Assembly: GCA_963709485.1 (NCBI GenBank)
Contig: CAVPWE010000002.1
Location: 1 to 64,000 of the forward strand
Length of the DNA: 64,000 nucleotides
From: JAXDBM01 sp963709485
GTDB taxonomy: Bacteria; Desulfobacterota; Syntrophia; Syntrophales; Fen-1087
Direction: 5' to 3'
Shown here one piece after another: positions 25,994 to 35,090 of the stretch (positions within the stretch are counted from its first letter, which is position 1; each line of letters starts with the position of its first letter). The position numbers were made by a program, and so were the translations under genes. The notes beneath the pieces are model-generated. The model had not been told where the DNA came from. It saw nothing but the letters and a program-made list of their open reading frames with translations, and ran no database searches.

Positions 25994-26205
25994 GATTTCC
26001 CCGGGGGATTTGTCCTCATGGAACAAATATTTCTCTAATTCGATGTTATTATAAGAGAAAGGAGCACGGCAAGTCAATTGGTGAAACAAAACAGACGGTT
26101 TATTATGAGTTGAAAATTAGAACGTCTCAATCTAAGATGCATTCAGATATCTTTGCATTCTCAAAGGAAAGAAATTTTCAACATGCCTGTGACGGGAGGC
26201 GAATG

Positions 26206-26760
26206 ATGAAATCACTGGATGAGATTTCCAGGGAGGAGCTGATCGACCTGGAAAACCGCTGCTGGATGACCCACGACGGCATGTGGTTCTACAGTTGTCT
26301 GAAGCGTTTCGGCATCGAGGAGGCCAACCGGCTTAACAAATCGGCGATCAAAGGCCTCGCCCCCTTTGAGATCGAGCGGACGAAAAAGACGGTCGGATTC
26401 GACAAACGGACCATCGAGACCTTCGACGACTGGCGGGCGTACTTTTCGATCGCCGCGAAGCTCTTCATTCCCTCCTTCATGAACGTAACCTTCAGCTTTC
26501 CGGAGCCGGGCGTCATGCATTGGGAATTCGAGCCGAACAACTGTTTCGCATTCAAGGGCATGAAGCGGATGGGCGTGATCGACCAGTACGAATGCGGCGT
26601 CATCTATCGGGTCGAATGCTGGCTCGATTGCTTCGGGGTCCGATACGAGACGAAGCCCAGGCTCGACAAGTGCATGATGCGCGAAGGCGGGCGCTGCTCC
26701 GGCGATATCGTTCTGTTTCCGGAGCCGGGCGGCACGGTTTCTCCCGGCGACATGGATTGA
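26206..26760 (+). CDS. DUF6125-like protein
   Basis: A 184-aa soluble protein without signal or membrane segment. It begins with an acidic helical part (DEISREELIDLENRCWMTHDGMWF in pieces: REELIDLENRCW, HDGMWFYSCLKRFGIEEAN) and ends in a Cys-rich region (CGVIYRVECWLDCFGVRYET, CMMREGGRCSG). This layout resembles DUF6125 proteins and the Cys/His-rich hydrolase-like families related to L-2-amino-thiazoline-4-carboxylate hydrolase; I cannot assign a function. Two adjacent ATG codons follow GGGAGG; the second (26206) is better spaced. It is transcribed divergently from the radical SAM operon. Confidence 0.7.
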   Translation: MKSLDEISREELIDLENRCWMTHDGMWFYSCLKRFGIEEANRLNKSAIKGLAPFEIERTKKTVGFDKRTIETFDDWRAYFSIAAKLFIPSFMNVTFSFPEPGVMHWEFEPNNCFAFKGMKRMGVIDQYECGVIYRVECWLDCFGVRYETKPRLDKCMMREGGRCSGDIVLFPEPGGTVSPGDMD

Positions 26761-27064
26761 GAACGGACATCGCCGTCCCCTTCCCACACATCACCGAATT
26801 TTGCATTGACGACCTTCCCGGACGTCTTCAACACGGGGTTTCGATCATCGCTTCACGCCATTACCCTTCAGGAAGGATGCAGACTGGTCGTCCGCTTTTT
26901 GACGATGCCTCACTCACTTTTCCCATGTGTGCCCAGCCCATAAAAAGTCAAGAAATTGTTTCACGGCTCACCTTCTGAAAGGGATGTAGGCCGTGCGACC
27001 GGCACAATAAAATTTGCTTTTCTGCCGAATGGTGCTATAGACGACGGGGCCGGAGGCAGCGATC
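26761..27064. other. intergenic region upstream of the MgtE-N/CBS gene
   Basis: 304 nt without a gene. The only feature I can point to is a possible promoter at 27014-27041. No repeat, RNA gene or Mg-sensing leader (M-box or similar) was recognised. Confidence 0.5.
27014..27041 (+). promoter_or_regulatory. possible sigma-70 promoter
   Basis: TTGCTT and TATAGA separated by 16 nt, 24 nt upstream of the ATG at 27065. Both boxes deviate from consensus, so this is a weak call. Confidence 0.35.
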
Positions 27065-28327
27065 ATGGCAGGCATTTGTGAACCTCAGGTTTTTTTGTTT
27101 TTGAGCCAGCTCCTGGGGACGAGCATCATTGATTCCGACGGCCGTCCGGTCGGCAAAATCGTTGACCTGGTGGCCAACCTGGCCGAGCCCTATCCGCCCG
27201 TGACCGGCGTTCTTTTCAAATCGAAGGACAGCAAGGCCGCCTCGCTGATCGCCTGGCACCAGATCACCGAGACCGGGGACCGCCTGCAGGCGAACCTGCT
27301 GCTGCCGGAGGATTTCAGGGAACCCGCCCTGAACGACGACGAACTCCTGCTGAAGGACACGCTGCTGGACAAGCAGATCGTGGACACCAACGGTGCCAAG
27401 GTCCGGCGGGTCAATGACCTTCAATTCCTGAAGGCTCGCAAGGGGCTGCACCTGGTCCATGTGGACGTGGGTTTCCGGGGATTGATGCGGCGGGTCGGCA
27501 TGGAGCGGTTCATGGATGCCCTCCTGCGCGGGCTTTTTGATTATACCCTGACCGACCAGTTTATCTCCTGGAAGTTTGTCCAGCCCCTGGCCTCTCCCGA
27601 CCTGCTGCGCCTCAGAATAACGCAGAACCGTCTGGCCCAGTTGCATCCGGCGGACCTCGCGGACATCATCGAGGAGCTGGACATCAACCAGCGGACCGCC
27701 GTCTTCCAGTCCCTCGACGTGGAAACCGCCGCCGAAACCCTGGAGGAAACGGACCCGAAAATCCAGGTCAGCCTGATCGAAGACCTCGATGCCGCGGAGG
27801 CATCCGACATCATCGAAGAGATGTCCCCCAGTGAAGCGGCGGACCTCCTGCAGGACCTTCCCAGGGATACCGCACAGGACATTCTCAAGGAGATGGAGCA
27901 GGAAAGCGCGGAAGACATCATCGAACTGATGGCCCACCCCGAGGAAACGGCCGGCGGCCTGATGACGACCGCCTTTCTGAGCTTTACCCCGGACGTCACG
28001 ACCGGCGCGGCCATCCGGGCGATTCGCGACGGTGCGGATGAGATGGACCTCATCTACTACGTCTACGTCACCGACGAAGACAGGCGCCTGCTGGGCGTGA
28101 TCAGCCTGCGCGACCTGCTGGTGGCAGAACCCGAAACGCGGCTTTCGGACATCATGGACACCCGGGTGGTCGCCGTCCCCCTGGACGAGGAGAAGGACCG
28201 GATCGCAAGCCATTTCGCAAAATACGGCATGATGGCCATTCCGGTCGTGGACGAGGACAACCGGATCGAAGGGACCATTATCTTCAAGAACCTGCTTGAA
28301 ATCATCGCCCCGCATCTGGGGCAGTGA
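27065..28327 (+). CDS. soluble PRC-barrel / MgtE N-domain / CBS protein
   Basis: A 420-aa cytoplasmic protein without membrane segments. Residues about 12-170 hold two PRC-barrel-like units (GTSIIDSDGRPVGKIVDLVAN in part, and KQIVDTNGAKVRRVNDLQFL). Residues about 185-285 are an MgtE N-terminal superhelix (LHPADLADIIEELD, EEMSPSEAADLLQDLP, EEMEQ-like repeats). Residues about 290-415 are a CBS pair (AGGLMTTAFLSFTPDVT, LSDIMDTRVVAVPLDEEKD). MgtE channels place these modules before a membrane domain; here that domain is absent and an Nramp-like transporter gene follows 111 nt downstream. I infer a Mg2+- or nucleotide-sensing regulator of that transporter. ATG follows GGAGG. Confidence 0.88.
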   Translation: MAGICEPQVFLFLSQLLGTSIIDSDGRPVGKIVDLVANLAEPYPPVTGVLFKSKDSKAASLIAWHQITETGDRLQANLLLPEDFREPALNDDELLLKDTLLDKQIVDTNGAKVRRVNDLQFLKARKGLHLVHVDVGFRGLMRRVGMERFMDALLRGLFDYTLTDQFISWKFVQPLASPDLLRLRITQNRLAQLHPADLADIIEELDINQRTAVFQSLDVETAAETLEETDPKIQVSLIEDLDAAEASDIIEEMSPSEAADLLQDLPRDTAQDILKEMEQESAEDIIELMAHPEETAGGLMTTAFLSFTPDVTTGAAIRAIRDGADEMDLIYYVYVTDEDRRLLGVISLRDLLVAEPETRLSDIMDTRVVAVPLDEEKDRIASHFAKYGMMAIPVVDEDNRIEGTIIFKNLLEIIAPHLGQ

Positions 28328-28438
28328 AAAAGACGGAGTGCGGGAGCGCCGGTTTGGCGGCGCGGAAGCGCATCAGCCCGCAATGTTCGAACCCATTAAG
28401 GAACATCAGCAGGATATGGACGAAGACGGCGGAAACCA

Positions 28439-29722
28439 ATGCCCGGACAACTCGATGGAAAAACCTGGCGGGGCGCCCTGCAGCGCCTTCAAAAGAGGGG
28501 GTTCTGGAAGTCGATGGCGCTCTTCTTCGCCCTCATCGGCCCCGGCATTATTACGTCCAACGTCGACAATGACGCCGGCGGGATCACCACCTATTCGCTG
28601 GCCGGCTCCGAGTTCGGACTTTCTCTTCTCTGGATTCTTGCGCCCACCACCGTTGCCCTGATCATCATTCAGGAGATGTGCGCCCGCATGGGCGTCGTTT
28701 CCGGCAAGGGGCTGTCGGACCTGATCCGGGAGCGCTTCGGGGCCCGGACGACCTTCTACCTCATGATCGTCCTCTTCCTGACCAACCTGGGGAACACCAT
28801 CTCCGAATTCGCCGGCGTCGCCGCAAGCCTGGAAATTTTCGGCCTCAGCAAGTACATCTCCGTCCCCCTGGGGGCAGCCTTTGTCTGGTGGCTCGTGGTC
28901 AAGGGGAACTACAAGTCGGTGGAAAAGGTGTTCCTGGTGGCGTGCCTCTTCTATCTTTCCTACATCGTCTCCGGCTTCATGGGCAGGCCGGACTGGTCGC
29001 AGATCGGCACCGCCCTGGTGCGGCCGACGGTGCGGCTCGACCCCGCCTTTCTGACCATGGCGGTGGGCATCATCGGGACGACCATCGCCCCCTGGATGCA
29101 GTTCTACCTGCAGTCATCGGTGGTCGACAAGGGGCTGAAGCCGGAGGATTACCAGTACACCCGGATGGACGTGATCGTGGGATCGCTGACCGTGAACGTC
29201 GTGGCTTTTTTCATCATCATGCTCTGCGCGGTCACGCTGTTTCAGAAAGGCATCCGCATCGAGACGGCCAAGGATGCGGCCCTGGCCCTGGCGCCGCTGG
29301 CGGGAGCGTACTGCTCCTGGCTGTTCGCCTTCGGCCTGTTGAACGCCTCCCTGTTCGCCGCGTCGATCCTGCCGCTGTCGACCGCCTACACGATCTGCGA
29401 GGCCTTCGGCTGGGAATCGAGCCTGAACCACAAGTTCGTGGAGGCGCCCCAGTTTTACGGCCTGTACAGCCTGATGATCATCCTGGGCGCCGGCATCATC
29501 CTGCTCCCCAACCTGCCGCTCATCCCCATCATGTACTACTCGCAGGTCGTCAACGGCATGCTGCTTCCCTTCATCCTGATCTTCATGCTGCTGCTGATCA
29601 ACGACCGTCGGATCATGGGCGAATATGTCAACAACCGCTTCATGAACGTCATCACCTGGCTGACGGTCATCCTGCTGATCCTGCTTTCGGGAACCATCGT
29701 GCTGACCTCGCTGGCGCGCTAA
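28439..29722 (+). CDS. Nramp-like divalent metal transporter with non-canonical metal site
   Basis: A 427-aa inner-membrane protein with about eleven helices, of the Nramp/LeuT-fold family (GFWKSMALFFALIGPGIIT opening). The helix-1 metal motif D-P-G-N is replaced by DNDAGG (near residue 43) and the helix-6 motif M-P-H by IAPWMQ (near 216), so the Met that selects transition metals in classical Nramp is absent. That change is known for Mg2+-type or otherwise divergent Nramp relatives. Genetic pairing with the MgtE-N/CBS protein supports Mg2+ or Mn2+ transport under feedback control. The start is not firmly fixed; no strong ribosome site precedes 28439. Confidence 0.85.
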   Translation: MPGQLDGKTWRGALQRLQKRGFWKSMALFFALIGPGIITSNVDNDAGGITTYSLAGSEFGLSLLWILAPTTVALIIIQEMCARMGVVSGKGLSDLIRERFGARTTFYLMIVLFLTNLGNTISEFAGVAASLEIFGLSKYISVPLGAAFVWWLVVKGNYKSVEKVFLVACLFYLSYIVSGFMGRPDWSQIGTALVRPTVRLDPAFLTMAVGIIGTTIAPWMQFYLQSSVVDKGLKPEDYQYTRMDVIVGSLTVNVVAFFIIMLCAVTLFQKGIRIETAKDAALALAPLAGAYCSWLFAFGLLNASLFAASILPLSTAYTICEAFGWESSLNHKFVEAPQFYGLYSLMIILGAGIILLPNLPLIPIMYYSQVVNGMLLPFILIFMLLLINDRRIMGEYVNNRFMNVITWLTVILLILLSGTIVLTSLAR

Positions 29723-29767
29723 GGACCCGCGTCTGAGCACCTCCCGCCGACGCGCAGCCCGTTGCGC

Positions 29768-30379
29768 CTACCGGACCAGGTTCCCCAGCCGGTCCCAGCG
29801 GACGCTGCGATTCTCGCCATTCCAGGACCAGTAGAGCATGAACGCCTTCCCCAGCACATCCTTCCGCTCCACCACGCCCCAGAACCGGCTGTCGTAGCTC
29901 TGGTCGCGGTTGTCCCCCATAGCGAAAACCGTGTCCTTCGGGACGGTGAAGGGCCCGAAATTGTCCCGGGGCTGGATCGATCCGGGAAGGATGAAATCGT
30001 CCACGTAAACGCCGTGGGCGTCCTGGTAAGGCAGGCCGTTCAAATAAATCTTCTTGTTGCGGATTTCAATGGTGTCCCCCCCGACGCCGATGACGCGCTT
30101 GATGAAGTCCTTGGAGCGGTCCTCGGGGTAGATGAAGACGATGACATCCCCCCGTTTGGGTTCGCCGATGGAAATCATGGTCTTGCGAACGAAGGGGATT
30201 TTGACGCCGTAAATGAATTTGTTCACCAGAATGTGATCGCCGATCAGCAGGGTCGGCTTCATGGAGCCTGATGGGATTTTAAAGGCCTGCACGATGAAGG
30301 TCCGGATGAACAGGGCGATCACAATGGCAATGATGATCGCCTCCGCATATTCCACAAATTTCGACTTCGGTTTTGTCAT
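29768..30379 (-). CDS. lepB: signal peptidase I
   Basis: A 203-aa type I leader peptidase. One N-terminal membrane anchor (YAEAIIIAIVIALFIRTFIV) is followed by the catalytic Ser in FKIPSGSMKPTLLIGD and the general-base Lys in RSKDFIKRVIGVGGDTIE; the box-E motif GDNRDQSYDSRFWG is intact. The enzyme cleaves Sec and Tat signal peptides on the outer face of the inner membrane. Ends the minus-strand run queA-tgt-yajC-secD-secF-DUF456-lepB, a clear protein-export neighbourhood. It starts 10 nt after the DUF456 stop. Confidence 0.96.
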   Translation of the reverse strand: MTKPKSKFVEYAEAIIIAIVIALFIRTFIVQAFKIPSGSMKPTLLIGDHILVNKFIYGVKIPFVRKTMISIGEPKRGDVIVFIYPEDRSKDFIKRVIGVGGDTIEIRNKKIYLNGLPYQDAHGVYVDDFILPGSIQPRDNFGPFTVPKDTVFAMGDNRDQSYDSRFWGVVERKDVLGKAFMLYWSWNGENRSVRWDRLGNLVR

Positions 30380-30389
30380 TCCCGATCCC

Positions 30390-30902
30390 TTATGAATAAA
30401 TATGGTACAGCGTGATCATGACCATCAGGACGGACAGAAGCCCCTTGATCAGGATCCCCCCGACTTTCCCCAGCACCGCCCCGTAACTGGCGCGGAAGGC
30501 GTGCTTCAATTTTCTCTGCTCCATGAATTCGACCAGGAAAACCCCGGCGAATCCGCCCAGGAAAATCCCCAGCAGCGTCCCGACTCCCGTGAAAAGGGGG
30601 GTGGCGACCGCCGCGACCGCCAGGCTGCCGATCAGGGCGGCCCAGACTCCCTTTCGCGACGCCCCGTAGCGTGCGGCCCCGATCATCCCCAGGCCGAAAT
30701 CGGCCGCCTCCGCGACGACGGCAATGACCGTCAGGGCAAGGATCACCTTGAATCCGATGGGATCGAAACCGGTAACCAGGGCGTAGACGAACACGTCGGC
30801 CAGGATGATTACCGTTCCCGGCAGGCCAAACACGGTGACGAAAATGCCGATAAACAGAACGAGGATGAATACCGTGAGCCCGGCCGTCTCCAGGGGGGAC
30901 AA
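30390..30902 (-). CDS. DUF456 family membrane protein
   Basis: A 170-aa protein with five or six hydrophobic segments and a Gly-rich middle (GVGTLLGIFLGGFAGVFLVE), matching DUF456. It most likely starts at the TTG at 30902: AGGAGG lies about 10 nt upstream inside the 3' end of secF, and no ATG or GTG is available in the frame. Function of DUF456 is not known. Its place between secF and lepB suggests a membrane or export-linked role but proves nothing. Confidence 0.82.
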   Translation of the reverse strand: MSPLETAGLTVFILVLFIGIFVTVFGLPGTVIILADVFVYALVTGFDPIGFKVILALTVIAVVAEAADFGLGMIGAARYGASRKGVWAALIGSLAVAAVATPLFTGVGTLLGIFLGGFAGVFLVEFMEQRKLKHAFRASYGAVLGKVGGILIKGLLSVLMVMITLYHIYS

Positions 30903-30903
30903 A

Positions 30904-31815
30904 CTACTTTTTCCTCCTGGGTTTGGACGGTTTCATGCGTTCCCAGGCCAAAACGATGGCGCTGGCAATGAAGATGGACGAGTAGGTCCCGACCACCACG
31001 CCGACCAGCAGGGCAAAGGAAAAATCGTGAATCACCGGTCCGCCCAGGAAAAACAGCGCCAGCAGCACCAGAAAAACGGTCAGGGAGGTCAGGATCGTCC
31101 GGCTCAGCGTCTGGTTGATGCTGCCGTTAATGACTTCCGCCAGGGGCTGCTTGATGTTTTTTCTCACATTTTCCCGGATCCGGTCGAAGACGACAATGGT
31201 GTCGTTGATCGAATAGCCGATGATGGTGAGCAGCGCCGCCACAATGGTCAGGTCAAATTCCTTGTTGAGCAGGGACATGGCGCCGATGGTGATGATCGTG
31301 TCATGGACCAGCGCCAGGATGCCACCCACGGCATAGCGGAATTCGAACCGCCAGGCGATATAGACGAGCATGCCGATCCAGGAAAAAACGATGGCCAGGA
31401 TGGCTTTCCGGGTCAGGTCCTTGCCGACCTTGGGCCCCACCACTTCCACGCGGCGCACCTCGAAGGCGCCCTCACCGAGGGATTGCGCCAGGCTCTCCCT
31501 GATCTTCTGGGAAAGCTCGCCGCCCGCGCGCTCCACCTCGCCCACCCGGACCACGACCTCATTGGGTCCGAAGGATTGTATAATGCTGTTTTCAAGGCCG
31601 ATGGGCTTCAGGGCGCTGTGAATCCGGTCCGCCGGCGTCTCCTTCTGAAACCGGATCTGCACAAGCGTACCGCCCGCGAAGTCGATCCCGTAATTGAGGC
31701 CGCCGTGCCAGATGATCGAAGCGATGCTGATCGCGATCAGGGCCAGGGAGATGCCGAAGGCCAGATTCATCCTGCCCACAAAATCAAAATGGATTCCCGG
31801 TTTGATTAATTCCAT
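30904..31815 (-). CDS. secF: protein translocase subunit SecF
   Basis: A 303-aa membrane protein with six transmembrane helices and a periplasmic P4-type domain. Typical SecF pieces are GRMNLAFGISLALIAISI at the first helix, YGIDFAGGTLVQIRF, and the conserved TIIGYSINDTIVVFDRIRENV before the fourth or fifth helix. It works with SecD to drive late protein translocation with the proton motive force. secD lies 84 nt upstream. Confidence 0.97.
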   Translation of the reverse strand: MELIKPGIHFDFVGRMNLAFGISLALIAISIASIIWHGGLNYGIDFAGGTLVQIRFQKETPADRIHSALKPIGLENSIIQSFGPNEVVVRVGEVERAGGELSQKIRESLAQSLGEGAFEVRRVEVVGPKVGKDLTRKAILAIVFSWIGMLVYIAWRFEFRYAVGGILALVHDTIITIGAMSLLNKEFDLTIVAALLTIIGYSINDTIVVFDRIRENVRKNIKQPLAEVINGSINQTLSRTILTSLTVFLVLLALFFLGGPVIHDFSFALLVGVVVGTYSSIFIASAIVLAWERMKPSKPRRKK

Positions 31816-31899
31816 GATTCCCTCTTTACAGGTCTTCGCCTTTTATGGGGCGGATCGGCGGCCTGTCATGAACAGGACAGGCGCACCACCGCGGTCGCA

Positions 31900-33501
31900 T
31901 CACACGCTGATGGCCTGAATTTTCCTTTCCCAGACGAAATAGTCGAAGATGATCCGCGTAACAAAGACGGCGGTGAACATGCTGACGACGATGCCGATGC
32001 TGAGGGTAACCGCGAACCCTTTCACCGGACCCGTCCCGAACCCGAACAGGAAGAGCGCGGCGATCAGCGTGGTCACGTTGGAGTCCAGAATGGTCAGAAA
32101 GGCCTTGGCATAGCCGGCCTCGACGGCGGCCCGCGGGGTCTTTCCCAGGCGCAGCTCCTCGCGGATCCTCTCGAAAATCAGCACATTGGCGTCCACGGCC
32201 ATGCCGATCACCAGCACGATGCCGGCGATGCCCGGCAGCGTCAGCGTAGCCCGGAACGCGGCCAGGGCGCCCAGGATGATGATGATGTTCAGGATCACGG
32301 CGAGATTGGCAACCACGCCGGAGAGCCGGTAATAGACGATCATGAAAATCACCACCAGCAGTCCCCCGATGGCCATGGACCAGAATCCCTGGTCGATGGA
32401 ATCCTGCCCGAGGGACGGGCCGACGGTCCTTTCCTCGAGAATGGTCACCGGCGCCGGCAGGGCGCCCGCGCGGAGGACGATGGCGAGATCCTTGGCCTCG
32501 TCAAGCGTAAAGCTGCCGGTGATCTGGGCGTCGCCGCCGGATATCCGCTCCTGGATCACCGGGGCGGAATGGACGACGCCGTCCAGCACAATGGCCAGGC
32601 GCTTCTTGACGTTTTCGCCGGTGATCCGGTCGAAATCCTTCGCCCCCTGGCTGTTGAACTTCAGGGCCACGTGCGGCTCCCCGAAGCGGTCGCTGATCTT
32701 GACCTGCGCCGTCTCGAGCGCATTGCCCGTCATCAGGGACTTGCTCTTGAGAAGGTAGGGCAGGCTCGCCCTTCTCCCGCTCTCCCGGTCGATCGAAGAG
32801 CCGTAGACCAGGACGCTTCCCTCCGGCACCACGCCTTTCAGGGCATCCTCGATGCCGTGCTCCTCGTCGACGAGCTTGAATTCCAGAAGCGCCGTCTTGC
32901 CGATGAGGTTTTTCGCCCGGGCCGCGTCCTTGATGCCGGGAAGCTGGACGATGATCCGGTCCTCGCCCTGCGGAATGATCTCGGGCTCGGTGATGCCGAA
33001 CTGATCCACCCGGTTGCGGATGGTTTCGAGGCTCTGCTCGACGGCCAGCTTCCTGATGTCGACGGCCCGCTTGTCCTTGATCTTCAGTCCCACCGTCTCG
33101 CGGCCATCCGCAATGCGGGAGGAGACAACGTCCAGGTCCGGATACTGGTCCTTGAGTATTTTTTCGAAAGCCCCTCTCGCGGCGCTGTCGGCCAGCTCCA
33201 GGGAGATGGTGTTCTCCTTCGTCCGCTCGATGTTCCGGAAACGGACCCTTTTGTCCATGAGGGTTTCCTTCATGTCGTTGGCCGTCCGCTCCATAGCCGC
33301 CTCGACGGCCTTGTCCGCATTGACCTCGAGCACGAGATGCATGCCGCCCTGCAGGTCAAGGCCCAGGTGAATCTTGTCCGCCGGCAGGTTCTTCTTCCAG
33401 AAATCGGGAAGATGGGGTGTCAGGGAGGGCGCCAGGTAAAAAAGCCCGGCAAGACAGACGATCAACGCCAGCGCAGCCCTTAATTTGATGCTCTTCAACA
33501 T
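31900..33501 (-). CDS. secD: protein translocase subunit SecD
   Basis: A 533-aa SecD of usual length. The first helix is followed by HLGLDLQGGMHLVLEVNADK, the P1 head and base region carries QFGITEPEIIPQGEDRIIVQLPG (given here in parts: FGITEPEIIPQGEDRI), and the membrane part includes IAGIVLVIGMAVDANVLIFERIREEL (core GMAVDANVLIFERIREE). These are the hallmarks of the RND-like SecD family. Acts at the inner membrane with SecF and YajC. Confidence 0.97.
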   Translation of the reverse strand: MLKSIKLRAALALIVCLAGLFYLAPSLTPHLPDFWKKNLPADKIHLGLDLQGGMHLVLEVNADKAVEAAMERTANDMKETLMDKRVRFRNIERTKENTISLELADSAARGAFEKILKDQYPDLDVVSSRIADGRETVGLKIKDKRAVDIRKLAVEQSLETIRNRVDQFGITEPEIIPQGEDRIIVQLPGIKDAARAKNLIGKTALLEFKLVDEEHGIEDALKGVVPEGSVLVYGSSIDRESGRRASLPYLLKSKSLMTGNALETAQVKISDRFGEPHVALKFNSQGAKDFDRITGENVKKRLAIVLDGVVHSAPVIQERISGGDAQITGSFTLDEAKDLAIVLRAGALPAPVTILEERTVGPSLGQDSIDQGFWSMAIGGLLVVIFMIVYYRLSGVVANLAVILNIIIILGALAAFRATLTLPGIAGIVLVIGMAVDANVLIFERIREELRLGKTPRAAVEAGYAKAFLTILDSNVTTLIAALFLFGFGTGPVKGFAVTLSIGIVVSMFTAVFVTRIIFDYFVWERKIQAISV

Positions 33502-33519
33502 AATGGACCCCCTTCCGGT

Positions 33520-33849
33520 TTATGCTTTCGGCGCCTTCTCGACAACCGCGCCGATGAAGCTTCGGGCCACCTTGATACGGACATCCTTGGCAATCTCGAG
33601 GGTCACCTCTGCCTCCGCCAGGGCTGTGACTTTTCCCTTTATGCCGCCCGTGGTCATGACGAGATCGCCGTGGGCCAGCTCGGCCAGCATTTTCTTCAGC
33701 TCCTTCTGCTTCTTCTGCTGCGGCAGGATCAGCAGAAAATAGAAAATGCCGAAAAGGGTCGCCATCATGATGATGAAACCGAGGTTCCCCCCGGCCGTCT
33801 CGTTTCCGCCGCCCATGCTCCCCATGGCATAGGCCACATCTGCAAACAT
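33520..33849 (-). CDS. yajC: preprotein translocase subunit YajC
   Basis: A 109-aa single-pass protein. One helix (GFIIMMATLFGIFYFLLILP) is followed by QQKKQKELKKMLAEL and the conserved GDLVMTTGGIKGKV, all typical of YajC. The ATG at 33849 is preceded by AGGAGGAGAGC and excludes a longer upstream frame that runs into the tgt 3' end. 18 nt separate it from secD. Confidence 0.95.
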   Translation of the reverse strand: MFADVAYAMGSMGGGNETAGGNLGFIIMMATLFGIFYFLLILPQQKKQKELKKMLAELAHGDLVMTTGGIKGKVTALAEAEVTLEIAKDVRIKVARSFIGAVVEKAPKA

Positions 33850-33865
33850 GCTCTCCTCCTTTATC

Positions 33866-35003
33866 CTATTTATGTAAGGCACTGTCTGAATCGTTCGTCC
33901 GCCCGGCGCCGGGAAATTGCCCAATGAATTCAGCATACCGCCCTTCACGGATCGCTTCCCGGATCCGCTCCATCAGACGTGTATAATGACGGACATTATG
34001 GATCGTGTTGAGCACCATCGCCAGGATCTCTCCGGCCATGAACAGGTGCCGGAGATAGGCCCGCGAGTAATTTCTGCAAGTATAACAATCGCATAAATCA
34101 TCGACAGGCGACGAATCCTCCCGGTAGCGGGCGTGCTTTATAACAACCTTTTCGCGATTTGTAAATAATAATCCATGTCTCGCCGAACGGGTCGGGATCA
34201 CGCAGTCGAACATGTCGATCCCCTGCGCCACGCAGGCAACGATGTCCTCCGGCAGGCCGACGCCCATCAGGTACCTCGGCCCGTCCGCGGGGAGGAGCGG
34301 CGCCGCATGGCCAACCATGTCCATCATCATCGCCTTGGGCTCGCCGACGCTGAGACCGCCCAGGGCATAGCCGTCGAACCCCATTTCGACCAGCTTTCGA
34401 TCGCCCTCCCGCCTCAGGTCGGGATACATCCCGCCCTGGACAATCCCGAAAAGGGCCCGGTGGGCATCCTTCCGCGCCGCCCGGCTCCTGCGCCGCCCAG
34501 CGCAGGGTCAGCGCCAGCGATTTCCCGGCTTCGCTTCGGGATGCCGGATAGGGTGTGCACTCGTCCAGACACATCATGATGTCGGCGCCGAGGGCCTCCT
34601 GGATCGACACCGCCAGTTCCGGGCCGATGAAATGCCGGGACCCGTCGATGTGGGACCGGAACAGCACGCCGTCCGCAGTCACCTTCCGCAGGGCCCCGAG
34701 GCTGTACACCTGGAAGCCGCCGCTGTCCGTCAGGATGGGCCCGTGCCAGTTCATGAAGGAATGGAGGCCGCCCAGGTCCCGGATCAGCTCATGCCCCGGC
34801 CTCAGGTAGAGGTGATAGGTGTTGCCGAGAATCATCCCGGCCCCGAGTTCCAGGAGCGTTTCGGGCGTGAGTGCCTTGACGGTCCCCTGCGTGCCCACGG
34901 GCATGAACACCGGGGTGTCCACTTCGCCGTGTCCCGTCCGGATCCTTCCCAGCCGCGCGCCGGTTTTCACATCCTTTTTCAGAACCGTAAAATCAAAAAC
35001 CAT
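33866..35003 (-). pseudogene. tgt: queuine tRNA-ribosyltransferase, frameshifted
   Basis: Two overlapping minus-strand frames encode the two halves of one Tgt protein. The first (from ATG 35003) gives the N-terminus through LILTDSGGFQVYSLGALRKV (catalytic Asp region) to SLALTLRWA; the second gives SRAARKDAHRALFGIVQGGMYPDL through FDCVIPTRSARHG (second catalytic Asp) and the zinc site CDCYTCRNYSRAYLRHL. The switch lies at about 34488-34500 in a GC-rich repeat; loss of two bases (or gain of one) explains it. Each side is otherwise well conserved, so a sequencing error or a very recent mutation is likely. The enzyme exchanges guanine-34 for the queuine precursor. Confidence 0.85.
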
Positions 35004-35090
35004 TCCATTCCCGATCGTCAGGGCCGCAGGGACGGCGGAACGGCGATGAGCGGTCGATCCGCGCAAAACGTCCCCGAATCCAAAGCCGCG

